DNA of 11,098 nucleotides from an uncultured Lachnospiraceae bacterium (GTDB lineage: Bacteria; Bacillota; Clostridia; Lachnospirales; Lachnospiraceae): positions 1 through 11,098 of the forward strand of contig CAJUJL010000065.1 of assembly GCA_910586725.1 (NCBI GenBank), given 5' to 3'. Shown in pieces: positions 1-7,454 of the stretch. The notes below the pieces were generated by a model, which was given only the letters and a program-made list of their open reading frames with translations, did not search any database and was not told the DNA's origin. The position numbers and the translations under genes were made by a program. Positions within the stretch are counted from its first letter, which is position 1. The number at the start of each line of letters is the position of its first letter.

Positions 1-88
1 TCGCCTCCACCGGACGTTATCCGGCATCCTGCCCTGTGAAGCCCGGACTTTCCTCGTCTGCAGATTTTGCAGCCGCGATCATTTACCC
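1..88 (-). ncRNA. rnpB: RNase P RNA, 5' portion (runs off window)
   Basis: This is the catalytic RNA of ribonuclease P, which removes the 5' leader of precursor tRNAs. Read on the minus strand, positions 55-41 give GAGGAAAGTCCGGGC, the conserved CR-I core motif of bacterial RNase P RNA. It is followed by the equally typical ACAGGGCAGG stretch and a GCCGGATAACGTCCGG hairpin. Just 5' of CR-I is a short P3-type hairpin (arms 58-62 and 68-72). Only the first ~85 nt are present; the rest, including the 3' strands of P1, P2 and P4, lies beyond position 1. The 5' end near 88 is inferred from the -10 box at 94-99 and is accurate only to a few bases. The gene follows the nucleoside kinase gene immediately. 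Type A versus type B cannot be decided from this part. Confidence 0.94.
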
Positions 89-93
89 TACTT

Positions 94-99
94 ATTATA
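94..99 (-). promoter_or_regulatory. -10 box of a probable rnpB promoter
   Basis: A perfect TATAAT on the minus strand ends about 6 bases before the proposed start of rnpB. It lies between the kinase stop codon (102-104) and the RNA, so the upstream part of this promoter overlaps the end of the kinase coding sequence. No good TTGACA-like -35 box is visible at 16-18 bases. The region is AT-rich with overlapping TATAAA-like hexamers, so the exact box is uncertain. Confidence 0.5.
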
Positions 100-101
100 T
101 T

Positions 102-1763
102 TTATACATGAAATGCACTGCCACCGATAAATTCTCTTAAAATGGAGTTTTTTGCAATTTCTTCACCTGGAACCGGAAGAAAATAGTCTAAAAATTTCAA
201 AAGCCGCTTGGCCTCCTTATACTCCGGAGCATTTTTATCCACGGAAAACAGCAATGGTTCCGCATATGCTTTCAACACCGCAAGCTCATAAATCAAAGCT
301 GAATTGAACATAATATCCGCGTCATCCTGAAACGGAAAAATATATTTTTCTTCGCCTCGCCGAACGGAATTCCACATGGCAATCGTCTCCTGCGCCGTGG
401 TATTTCTGGTCCTGGCGTCCCGGATAATCCGGCGGATCAGTCTGACGTCCGTAGTCGGCATATAATTATGTTCGTCTATATTGATCTGCGTTAATGCGCT
501 GATAAAAATCCTGAATTTGCTTTCTTTGGGCAGCATATAAGACAGCTTGTCATTTAAACCGTGAATTCCCTCGATCACCAATATGTCTCCCTCGCCCAGA
601 CGAAGCTTCTTTCCTTTGTATTCCCGTTTTCCTGTTTTGAAATTAAAGGACGGCATCTCTATTTCTTCTCCCTGTAACAGAGCGGACATATCCCGATTAA
701 ACTGTTCTACATCCAAAGCCTCCAAACATTCAAAATCCAATTTGCCGTCTTCATCTCTTGGAGCCTGATCTCTGTTTAAATAATAATTATCCAGAGACAG
801 AGGATGCGGATTATATCCCAATGCCAGAAGCTGAATCGAAAGCCGGTGTGAAAAAGTCGTCTTTCCGGAAGAGGACGGCCCTGCAATCATGACAAACTTA
901 CAATTGCCTTTCGCGGCAATCATTTCGGCCATCCCGCCGATTCTCTGTTCCATCAAAGCCTCCTGCACCATGATAATTTCCTGCATTCTTCCGGAGGCAA
1001 TCACATTGTTTAATGTTCCGACCGTATTGACTCCCATTGCGCGTCCCCATTCCCTTGAACTCATAATGGTATGAAAATATTTGGCAGACGGCTCAAACTT
1101 CGCAACCTCTTTTGCCTTTTCTCCCGGAAACAGCAACACAAAGCCTTTTTCATAAAGTAATAGATCAAAATATTTTAAATATCCTGTATGCGCCGCCATA
1201 TATCCGTAAAAATAATCGATATAGTGTTCCAGCGAATAAATATTGACTTTTGAACTTCTCCGGTAACAAAAAAGGCACTCTTTCTCAGGCATTCCGTATT
1301 CGCGGAACATCTCTATCGCATCGTCCGTTTTTACGCTGGATTTCATAATCGGAAGCTCCAAATCCACCATACGCAGCATTTCCGCTTTCAGTTTCATCAG
1401 AAACTCCTCATCCGGCGTTTTATAATTAGGAAGCTCACAATAATACGCCTGGCTGATGCAGCAGACCACCCGCACGGTCGAAATCTCTTTTCCGAGCAGA
1501 TTATACAACGCCTTCTGCATCAATAACGTCATGCTTCTGCGGTATGCTTTTTTGCCCGCATTCTCTGCGGTTGTAATAAAAGAAACCGCTCCCGCCTTTT
1601 TTACTCTTTTATGTAATTCAAGAAGACGATTGTCAAAGGAAACTAATACAATGTCATCTTCATAATTGCTCTGGTACTCTTTTGCAATCTCAAGATATTG
1701 TATTCCTATTGGATATTCCTTCTCCTCACCCTCTATATGCAATACAACTTTTTCTTCATTCAT
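102..1763 (-). CDS. TGS-domain nucleoside (uridine) kinase family protein
   Basis: This 553-residue cytoplasmic protein belongs to the long uridine kinase-related family found in clostridia. Residues ~1-65 look like a TGS domain and ~80-230 resemble the second additional domain of threonyl-tRNA synthetases. The C-terminal half is a phosphoribulokinase/uridine kinase P-loop domain. The Walker A motif GPSSSGKTT is at residues 295-303, and LDNYYLNRD shortly after it fits the nucleoside-binding segment of this family. The expected role is ATP-dependent phosphorylation of a nucleoside, but the substrate cannot be read from sequence, and the synthetase-like N-terminus has no proven role. The ATG start has GAGGA seven bases upstream. 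It is the last protein gene of the operon, 10 bases after the Nif3-family gene, and rnpB follows at once. Length is normal for the family and no damage is seen. Confidence 0.9.
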   Translation of the reverse strand: MNEEKVVLHIEGEEKEYPIGIQYLEIAKEYQSNYEDDIVLVSFDNRLLELHKRVKKAGAVSFITTAENAGKKAYRRSMTLLMQKALYNLLGKEISTVRVVCCISQAYYCELPNYKTPDEEFLMKLKAEMLRMVDLELPIMKSSVKTDDAIEMFREYGMPEKECLFCYRRSSKVNIYSLEHYIDYFYGYMAAHTGYLKYFDLLLYEKGFVLLFPGEKAKEVAKFEPSAKYFHTIMSSREWGRAMGVNTVGTLNNVIASGRMQEIIMVQEALMEQRIGGMAEMIAAKGNCKFVMIAGPSSSGKTTFSHRLSIQLLALGYNPHPLSLDNYYLNRDQAPRDEDGKLDFECLEALDVEQFNRDMSALLQGEEIEMPSFNFKTGKREYKGKKLRLGEGDILVIEGIHGLNDKLSYMLPKESKFRIFISALTQINIDEHNYMPTTDVRLIRRIIRDARTRNTTAQETIAMWNSVRRGEEKYIFPFQDDADIMFNSALIYELAVLKAYAEPLLFSVDKNAPEYKEAKRLLKFLDYFLPVPGEEIAKNSILREFIGGSAFHV

Positions 1764-1773
1764 AGCATTGTCC

Positions 1774-2556
1774 TCAAATTATAAAATAGGGAAATGTGAT
1801 ACGTTCCGCCGTAATCGTTACCCCTGCGCAGCGTTTCTTGAGATACTCTTCCATGTAACGGACAAAAATATGTTCCAGCCCATAATGTCCCGCGTCTATT
1901 ATGCAAAGGCCTCTTGCTGCCGCATCGATCCCGTCGTGATGATCTATATCCCCCGTAATCAAAACATCCGCCTTATGGGAAATGGCGTTCTCAATTTCAC
2001 TTTTACCGGAGCCCGGAGAAACAGCCGCTTTTTTTAATAATTGTTTTCTGTTCCCAAACACTTTTACTTCGTTCAACGAAAAGGCAGCCTTGACAAATTC
2101 CGCACAGTATTCCAGCGACATAGGTTTCATCAGCATTCCCACTCTGCCGATTCCTTCTTTTTTCCCGTCTTCCATTGCCGTTACATCCAAAACTTTCGCA
2201 TCTTCCAACCCCAGTATTGCGGAAGATAAATCCGCCATTCCTTTTACGTCAAAATTCGTATGCATCGCATAATAAGCCACGTCATTTGCAATCAGCTTCA
2301 TCAGACGGCGTCCGATAAAATGATCCGATACAATCTTTTTCATCCCCTTGAAAATTAACGGATGATGCGTCAGAAGCAAATCCGCCTGAGCCGCAATCGC
2401 GGCATCCACGGCCTCGTCCGTCGCGTCCAGCGCAATATAAATCCGGTTAATTTCTTTTTCAGAATCACCTGCCAAAAGCCCCACATTATCCCATTCTAAA
2501 GCATAAGATACGGGGGACTGCTCTTCCAATATCCCAATCACTTCTTTGATATGCAA
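1774..2556 (-). CDS. Nif3-like dinuclear metal center protein
   Basis: This 260-residue protein is of the Nif3/YbgI/YqfO family (often labelled GTP cyclohydrolase 1 type 2 homologue). Its members form hexameric toroids with two metal ions per subunit; their physiological function is still unclear. Candidate metal ligands are visible: H64 and H65 in LLTHHPLIF, D103 in MHTNFD, and H224 and E228 in DAGHYGLE. At 260 residues it matches the compact YbgI-type form and lacks the inserted CutA1/PII-like domain that lengthens Bacillus YqfO. The start is TTG at 2554-2556, chosen because a strong Shine-Dalgarno sits nine bases upstream and the next residues align with the usual family N-terminus. Only one base separates it from the trmK stop, so translational coupling is likely. 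The trmK-Nif3 pairing is also known from Bacillus. Confidence 0.93.
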   Translation of the reverse strand: MHIKEVIGILEEQSPVSYALEWDNVGLLAGDSEKEINRIYIALDATDEAVDAAIAAQADLLLTHHPLIFKGMKKIVSDHFIGRRLMKLIANDVAYYAMHTNFDVKGMADLSSAILGLEDAKVLDVTAMEDGKKEGIGRVGMLMKPMSLEYCAEFVKAAFSLNEVKVFGNRKQLLKKAAVSPGSGKSEIENAISHKADVLITGDIDHHDGIDAAARGLCIIDAGHYGLEHIFVRYMEEYLKKRCAGVTITAERITFPYFII

Positions 2557-2557
2557 T

Positions 2558-3280
2558 TTATAGATCCTCCTTCTGATATTCCAATGCGCTATTTACATAG
2601 AAAAGCTCCCTTTCCACCTCTTCTTGCCGAATCACGGCGGCTTTTCTGTGTTCTTTCTTCAGGCTTGCCAGAATCTGCTCATATTGGCCCCTTTTATGCC
2701 AAAGATACCGGCAAAGCGTTTCATCCGGGGCCTTTATGGCCCTTTCTCCATAGCGGTATAGGATCTGCCATTCCAGTTCCGAATAGGCAGTTTTCTCTTT
2801 CTCATGAAAGACAACATGCATCATCGGATAGTATTTGCCATCCTCAAACACAATCTCTTCCCTGTCAATCACATATCCCCTTTGATAGAGATATTCCCGT
2901 ACTTTGTTAATTTCGGACTGCGGCTGCAAAATCAGCTCCTGCGCCTGTCTGATTACCTCTCCTCCCTCCTGTAAAATGTGAAGCATGACTTTGCCTCCCA
3001 TTCCGGCAATCAAAATAGAATCCGCTTCTTTCGGCTCAAGGGCCAAAACCCCGTCGGAAAGCCTCAAGGTTATGTAATCACCCAATCCGCAAGCTTCCAC
3101 ATGTTCTTTTGCACGCTGCAAAGGACCCTGCTTTATATCCAGCGCATAGGCCCGCCGGATTTTTCCTGTCTGAAAAAGATAAATCGGAATATATCCATGA
3201 TCTGTCCCCACATCCGCCAATATGGCGCCCTCCTTCACCATATCCGCCAAATGTTTCAATCTCTGTGATAATTTTACCAT
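2558..3280 (-). CDS. trmK: tRNA (adenine(22)-N1)-methyltransferase TrmK
   Basis: TrmK is a SAM-dependent methyltransferase that makes m1A at position 22 in the D-loop region of bacterial tRNAs. The 240-residue protein has the TrmK-type Rossmann motif I, ADVGTDHGY (residues 22-30), an acidic ribose-binding position at D48, and the motif IV equivalent ILIAGMGG (residues 89-96). The segment ILQPQSEINKVREYLYQRGY is also typical, and the C-terminal part is helical and charged, as expected. The ATG starts four bases after the rpoD stop and has only a weak ribosome binding site (GGA within the last rpoD codons), so translation probably depends on coupling to rpoD. Location next to rpoD and the Nif3-family gene matches Bacillus trmK (formerly yqfN). 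Confidence 0.94.
   Translation of the reverse strand: MVKLSQRLKHLADMVKEGAILADVGTDHGYIPIYLFQTGKIRRAYALDIKQGPLQRAKEHVEACGLGDYITLRLSDGVLALEPKEADSILIAGMGGKVMLHILQEGGEVIRQAQELILQPQSEINKVREYLYQRGYVIDREEIVFEDGKYYPMMHVVFHEKEKTAYSELEWQILYRYGERAIKAPDETLCRYLWHKRGQYEQILASLKKEHRKAAVIRQEEVERELFYVNSALEYQKEDL
2566..2572 (-). promoter_or_regulatory. Strong Shine-Dalgarno that decides the TTG start of the Nif3-family gene
   Basis: The minus strand reads AAGGAGG here (within AGAAGGAGGATC), nine bases before the TTG at 2554-2556. It lies inside the last codons of trmK. No ATG is suitably placed, so this near-perfect anti-16S match is the main support for the TTG start. Confidence 0.8.
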
Positions 3281-3284
3281 ATGT

Positions 3285-4442
3285 TTATTCCAGATAATCT
3301 TTTAACTTACGGCTTCTGCTTGGGTGACGCAGTTTACGAAGCGCTTTCGCCTCAATCTGCCGAATCCGTTCTCTTGTTACGTTAAATTCTTTTCCTACTT
3401 CCTCCAATGTTCTGGCCCGCCCGTCTTCCAGTCCGAAACGCAGCGTAAGCACTTTCTGCTCACGCTCGGTCAGCGTGCCAAGAACTTCCTGAAGCTGTTC
3501 TTTTAAAAGTGTAAATGCGGCTGCATCCGCCGGAACAGGCACATTGTCATCCTGTATAAAATCACCGAGATGACTGTCTTCTTCTTCACCGATCGGAGTT
3601 TCCAGAGAAACCGGCTCCTGTGAAATTTTTAAAATTTCTCTTACACGCTCCACCGGCATATTCATTTCTTCCGAAATTTCCTCCGGCGTAGGTTCACGGC
3701 CCAATTCCTGCAAAAGCTGTCTGCTGACACGGATCAATTTATTGATTGTTTCCACCATATGGACCGGAATCCTTATCGTCCTTGCCTGGTCTGCAATCGC
3801 CCTTGTAATGGCCTGGCGAATCCACCAGGTTGCATAAGTGGAAAATTTATATCCCTTGCGGTAATCAAATTTTTCTACGGCTTTAATGAGGCCCAGATTT
3901 CCTTCCTGAATCAAATCCAAAAACAGCATGCCGCGTCCTACGTAACGTTTTGCGATTGATACCACAAGACGAAGATTGGCCTCCGCAAGACGCTTCTTCG
4001 CTTCCTGGTCCCCCAGCTCCATGCGTTTTGCCAGCTCGATCTCCTCCTCTGCGCTTAAAAGAGGCACTTTTCCGATCTCTTTTAAATACATGCGAACAGG
4101 ATCTTCAATGCTGATTCCATCCGGAACGGACAGGTCGATTTTTTCAACTTCGATTTCATCCTCTTCCGTAATTAAAATATCGTCGTCGTCATCGCTGATT
4201 CGAAGCACATCAATATTATTCGATTCCAGGCAGTCTAAAATCTTGTCAAATTCTTCCGCATTCAACTCCATTTTCTGGAAAAAATCATTGATCTCCTGAT
4301 ACTCCAGGATATTCTTTTTCTTTTTGGCAAATTCAACAAGTCCTCTTAATTTTTCATTCAACTTCTCGACTCTTGCCGCACCGTCCGCCATAGCTCCGTT
4401 TTCCACAGGAGATTTTGCAGCTCTACTTTTCTTTTCTTCCAT
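3285..4442 (-). CDS. rpoD: RNA polymerase primary sigma factor (SigA/RpoD)
   Basis: This is the housekeeping sigma factor, 385 residues, the usual size for Firmicutes SigA. All expected regions are present in order. There is an acidic N-terminal region 1.1, then region 1.2 beginning DPVRMYLKEIGKVPLLS at D114. Region 2 contains the core-binding segment and the -10 recognition helix YKFSTYATWWIRQAITRAIA (starting near residue 198, with the tryptophan pair at 206-207). Region 3 follows. Region 4 carries the -35 recognition helix-turn-helix (TLEEVGKEFNVTRERIRQIE, residues 345-364). The ATG start has AGGAAGG upstream with suitable spacing. It follows dnaG by 36 bases, the classic primase-sigma pairing of the macromolecular synthesis operon. 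No internal promoter stands out in that gap. Confidence 0.98.
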   Translation of the reverse strand: MEEKKSRAAKSPVENGAMADGAARVEKLNEKLRGLVEFAKKKKNILEYQEINDFFQKMELNAEEFDKILDCLESNNIDVLRISDDDDDILITEEDEIEVEKIDLSVPDGISIEDPVRMYLKEIGKVPLLSAEEEIELAKRMELGDQEAKKRLAEANLRLVVSIAKRYVGRGMLFLDLIQEGNLGLIKAVEKFDYRKGYKFSTYATWWIRQAITRAIADQARTIRIPVHMVETINKLIRVSRQLLQELGREPTPEEISEEMNMPVERVREILKISQEPVSLETPIGEEEDSHLGDFIQDDNVPVPADAAAFTLLKEQLQEVLGTLTEREQKVLTLRFGLEDGRARTLEEVGKEFNVTRERIRQIEAKALRKLRHPSRSRKLKDYLE

Positions 4443-4478
4443 GTTTCCTTCCTCTCATAGTTCGTTACTATTCTGTCC

Positions 4479-6260
4479 TTATTCGATAAAAATATGCAAT
4501 TTTTCCAGTTGCTCCAGCTTTCTCTTATCTTCCACCAGCTTTTGCAGACCCGCTAAATCCGTTGGATCCAGGTTGTTTGAATGATAATGAATACTGTTTT
4601 GCTTAATCCGGACAACCGTCTCTTTCAGTGCCTTATCCTTATCTGCTTTTGTTGTGATTTCAGGTATCTTTGCGTTGAATAAAGAAGCAATTTCTCTCTG
4701 ATCTTCTTTTTCCTCAAACATATCCGCAATTCTGGCCGGATTGACCTGACCGCCCGCCTCAAATTGCTCATACAAAGCTTTTGCGGCAACGCGGTAAATT
4801 TCTTCCGTAAAATCTTCCGGAGATATATATTTTTGAATCACAGGAAAAAGTTCCGTATTTTCGATCAGCCATGTCAGAATTAACTTCTGAGACTGTTTCA
4901 TGCCGTCTTCCTTCCGCTTATTTTCATGCAGACCGGATTTTAACTTTTGCCGCGGAAAAAAGGCTCCTTCCCTGGATCCTGTGGTTAAAACAAGTTTCCG
5001 CATCTTCTCAAACCCAATCTGATATTTCGTGGCAACGGCTTCAATGTAATTATCCCTCTCCAATTCTTCCGGAAATTCCAGAAGTTTTTTGGCCGTTTCG
5101 TGAAAAAATGCCGTTTTACTCTCCGGATCGTTCAAATCATACTGCTGCTGCAACATACGGATTTCAAACAAAAAACTGTTTTCCGCCTCGTCGATCCGGT
5201 TCTGATATGCATCCGCCCCAAAAGCCTTTATAAATTCATCGGGATCTTTGCTCGGCTTCATATCTATAATTTTTGCGGTAATTCCCGCTTCTTTTAAAAT
5301 AGGAATTGCGCGAAGAGCCGCCCGCACTCCGGCGCCGTCGCTGTCATATGTGATATACACTTCTTTTGTATAACGCTTAAGCAGACTTGCATGACCGCCT
5401 GTCAGAGACGTTCCAAGAGACGCCACCGCATTGTCAAATCCCGCCTGATGAAGCGCAATAACATCCATATATCCTTCACACAACAAAAGGTAAGGTCTTT
5501 TAGTCGTTCTTGCAAAATTCATGCCATAGAGATTTCGGCTCTTATCAAAAATCTTCGTCTCCGGGGAATTTAAATATTTCGGCTCTCCATCCCCCATCAC
5601 GCGCCCGCCGAAGCCAATCACTTTCCCCCGTGCATCCATAATCGGAAACATAGCCCGGTTCCAGAATTTATCACATCCTCCCCTGCGCTCACTATAAGTG
5701 ATCAGGCCGCTGTCTTTTAATAATTCGTCTTCATATCCTTTTTTTCTAAGGTAACGGTATAAATCGTCGCTGAACTTGTCCGAATAACCAAGCCCAAACC
5801 TGCGCATCGTCTCCTCGCTTAAGCCGCGGTTCTTAAAATAATCAAACGCCGCCTTTCCATGCGCGCTGCGCAGCAGCATATAATAATATTTGCCGGCCTC
5901 TTTGTTCACCTCCAATAGCTTTTTGCGCCTGTCATCTTCACTTTTCTTCTGAAATGACGTTTCTTCTATGGGAATTTCCACACCCGCACGCTCGGCCAGC
6001 GTCTGCATGGCCTCTGAAAAAGTAAAATTCTCATATTCCATCAAAAAGTGAAATACGTCCCCTCCGGCCCCGCACCCAAAGCAGTAATACATATGTTTTG
6101 CCGGAGTTACAGAAAAAGATGCTGTTTTCTCATTGTGAAACGGACAAAGCCCAAAATATACGCTCCCCTTTTTCTGCAATTTTACATAACCGGAAATAAC
6201 ATCTACAATATCATTTCCGGAACGGACTTTTTCGATCAGATCTTCCGAATAAAAGGGCAT
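4479..6260 (-). CDS. dnaG: DNA primase DnaG
   Basis: DnaG synthesises RNA primers at the replication fork, acting with the replicative helicase. The 593-residue protein has the full domain set. The N-terminal CHC2 zinc-binding domain has ligands C39, H42, C60 and C63 (CPFH at 39-42, CFGC at 60-63). The RNA polymerase core follows, with a Toprim fold whose acidic residues are visible as E262 in CEGYMD and D306/D308 in YDSDGAG. A C-terminal region from about residue 440 is the likely helicase-interaction domain, less conserved in sequence. The ATG start has a G-rich Shine-Dalgarno (GGGGGAAGAG) just upstream. The gene begins 16 bases after the dgt stop and precedes rpoD by 36 bases. Length is normal and I see no lesions. 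Confidence 0.98.
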   Translation of the reverse strand: MPFYSEDLIEKVRSGNDIVDVISGYVKLQKKGSVYFGLCPFHNEKTASFSVTPAKHMYYCFGCGAGGDVFHFLMEYENFTFSEAMQTLAERAGVEIPIEETSFQKKSEDDRRKKLLEVNKEAGKYYYMLLRSAHGKAAFDYFKNRGLSEETMRRFGLGYSDKFSDDLYRYLRKKGYEDELLKDSGLITYSERRGGCDKFWNRAMFPIMDARGKVIGFGGRVMGDGEPKYLNSPETKIFDKSRNLYGMNFARTTKRPYLLLCEGYMDVIALHQAGFDNAVASLGTSLTGGHASLLKRYTKEVYITYDSDGAGVRAALRAIPILKEAGITAKIIDMKPSKDPDEFIKAFGADAYQNRIDEAENSFLFEIRMLQQQYDLNDPESKTAFFHETAKKLLEFPEELERDNYIEAVATKYQIGFEKMRKLVLTTGSREGAFFPRQKLKSGLHENKRKEDGMKQSQKLILTWLIENTELFPVIQKYISPEDFTEEIYRVAAKALYEQFEAGGQVNPARIADMFEEKEDQREIASLFNAKIPEITTKADKDKALKETVVRIKQNSIHYHSNNLDPTDLAGLQKLVEDKRKLEQLEKLHIFIE

Positions 6261-6276
6261 CTTCTCTTCCCCCTTT

Positions 6277-7290
6277 TTAATAACCGTCTACCTGCCATGC
6301 CTGGGGCAGGAAAAATTCTTCAAATTTTGTAATCGCGTACTGATCCGTCATGCCGGATATATAGTCACAGACGACGCGCTCCCTGCTTTCTCCATTATAA
6401 AGCATGTTGGTATACTTCTTTGGAATCAGTTCCATATGCTCCATATAATAATAATAAAGCTGCTTTAACAACCCCCTTGCCTTTTCCTCTTCTCCCTTGG
6501 CGACCGGATTTTTATAGACATGTTCAAACATAAAGCGGCGCAGATCATGCATTGCTTCCTCCACTTCTTCTGACATTACAATATCATTCCTGCCCATGCT
6601 GTTTGTAATTATATTATGTATCAGCGTATTTAAGCGTTCCCTTGTCGTATCGCCCAAAGTCTTTAGAAGCTCTTTGGGAATATCCTCTTTAACCATAATC
6701 TGAGCCCGTATGGCGTCGTCAATATCATGATTGATATAGGCAATTTTATCGGAAAGACGAACAATCCTGCCTTCCAGCGTATGCGGCATCGTCCTTGTCT
6801 GATGGTTTAAAATGCCGTCTCTGACCTCCCAGGTCAAATTCAGCCCCTCTCCGTTTTTTTCTAATTTCTCCACAATCCTTACGCTCTGCTCATTGTGACG
6901 AAATCCTTCCTTACACAGGGAATTGAGCACATGCTCTCCTGCATGTCCAAACGGCGTATGGCCAAGATCGTGCCCAAGCGCGATTGCCTCCACCAGATCT
7001 TCATTTAACCGCAATGCCTTTGCGATAGTCCTTGCATTTTGAGACACTTCCAGTGTATGAGAAAGCCTCGTACGATAATGATCTCCTTTCGGCGTTAAAA
7101 ACACCTGCGTTTTGTTTTTCAGCCGACGAAATGCTTTACAGTGCAGTATCCGGTCCCTGTCTCTTTGAAATACCGGCCGCACGTCACACGGCTGCTCCTC
7201 TTGTTCTCTTCCTCTGGAATGAATGCTAAGCATTGCATAAGGGCTTAATGTATCCTGTTCCATCTTTTCGATCTTTTCACGAATGGTCAT
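6277..7290 (-). CDS. dgt: dGTPase-like HD-domain dNTP triphosphohydrolase
   Basis: This HD-superfamily enzyme hydrolyses a dNTP to deoxynucleoside and triphosphate, probably adjusting dNTP pools. HD metal ligands are visible in this numbering as H78 (RLSHTLEV), H107 and D108 (LGHDLGHTPFGHAGE) and D181 (LSDKIAYINHD). The adjacent segment FRRLKNKTQVF is also characteristic. Length is 337 residues, the size of the short bacterial family rather than the ~500-residue E. coli Dgt. The open frame extends 12 codons further upstream to 7326, but the ATG at 7288-7290 was chosen because GGAGG lies eight bases before it, whereas the upstream ATG has no Shine-Dalgarno. It is the first gene of the dgt-dnaG-rpoD operon. 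The true nucleotide preference cannot be told from the sequence. Confidence 0.93.
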   Translation of the reverse strand: MTIREKIEKMEQDTLSPYAMLSIHSRGREQEEQPCDVRPVFQRDRDRILHCKAFRRLKNKTQVFLTPKGDHYRTRLSHTLEVSQNARTIAKALRLNEDLVEAIALGHDLGHTPFGHAGEHVLNSLCKEGFRHNEQSVRIVEKLEKNGEGLNLTWEVRDGILNHQTRTMPHTLEGRIVRLSDKIAYINHDIDDAIRAQIMVKEDIPKELLKTLGDTTRERLNTLIHNIITNSMGRNDIVMSEEVEEAMHDLRRFMFEHVYKNPVAKGEEEKARGLLKQLYYYYMEHMELIPKKYTNMLYNGESRERVVCDYISGMTDQYAITKFEEFFLPQAWQVDGY

Positions 7291-7415
7291 TTCTGCCGCC
7301 TCCCCGCCCATCTTACACTCCGGCATTAATCTGCCGGAAAAACCCTATATTATTAATTTCTGCAAAGATTTCTTTTTTCCTTTTTTTTTACATTTTTTTT
7401 GCAGCAAAAACTTTT
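7291..7415 (-). promoter_or_regulatory. dgt leader: A/T-run region and 6-bp hairpin
   Basis: This gap should hold the promoter of the dgt-dnaG-rpoD operon. It contains long homopolymer runs (eight and nine A in a row on the minus strand), which could act as an upstream activating tract or mark curved DNA. An AT-rich TAATAATAT stretch near 7346-7354 is a possible -10, but no matching -35 box is seen at normal spacing. Downstream is a 6-bp hairpin (arms 7320-7325 and 7332-7337, CCGGCA/TGCCGG) that would sit near the 5' end of the mRNA. No riboswitch or T-box motif was recognised. Confidence 0.35.
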
Positions 7416-7449
7416 ATGGGGAAACCGAAGCATATTTCGGTTTCCCCAT
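7416..7449 (-). terminator. Intrinsic terminator of the methyl-accepting protein gene
   Basis: A perfect 14-bp stem (7416-7429 with 7436-7449) closes a 6-base loop. It starts five bases beyond the stop codon of the gene at 7455. On the minus strand the stem is followed by AAAAGTTTTT and preceded by an A-rich run that can pair with those T residues, a normal terminator layout. It separates the chemoreceptor-like gene from the dgt operon. The plus strand also has T-rich sequence after the stem, so it could work in both directions. Confidence 0.85.
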
Positions 7450-7454
7450 TATTT

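Noticed and set aside
583..2037. Plus-strand open frames opposite the kinase and Nif3-family genes
   Set aside because: They lie antisense to well-supported genes, have low-complexity Ser/Phe-rich translations, and lack ribosome binding sites; they are shadows of the real frames.
7291..7415. Possible riboswitch or T-box in the dgt leader
   Set aside because: Only a simple 6-bp hairpin and homopolymer runs are visible; no conserved riboswitch or T-box sequence was found.
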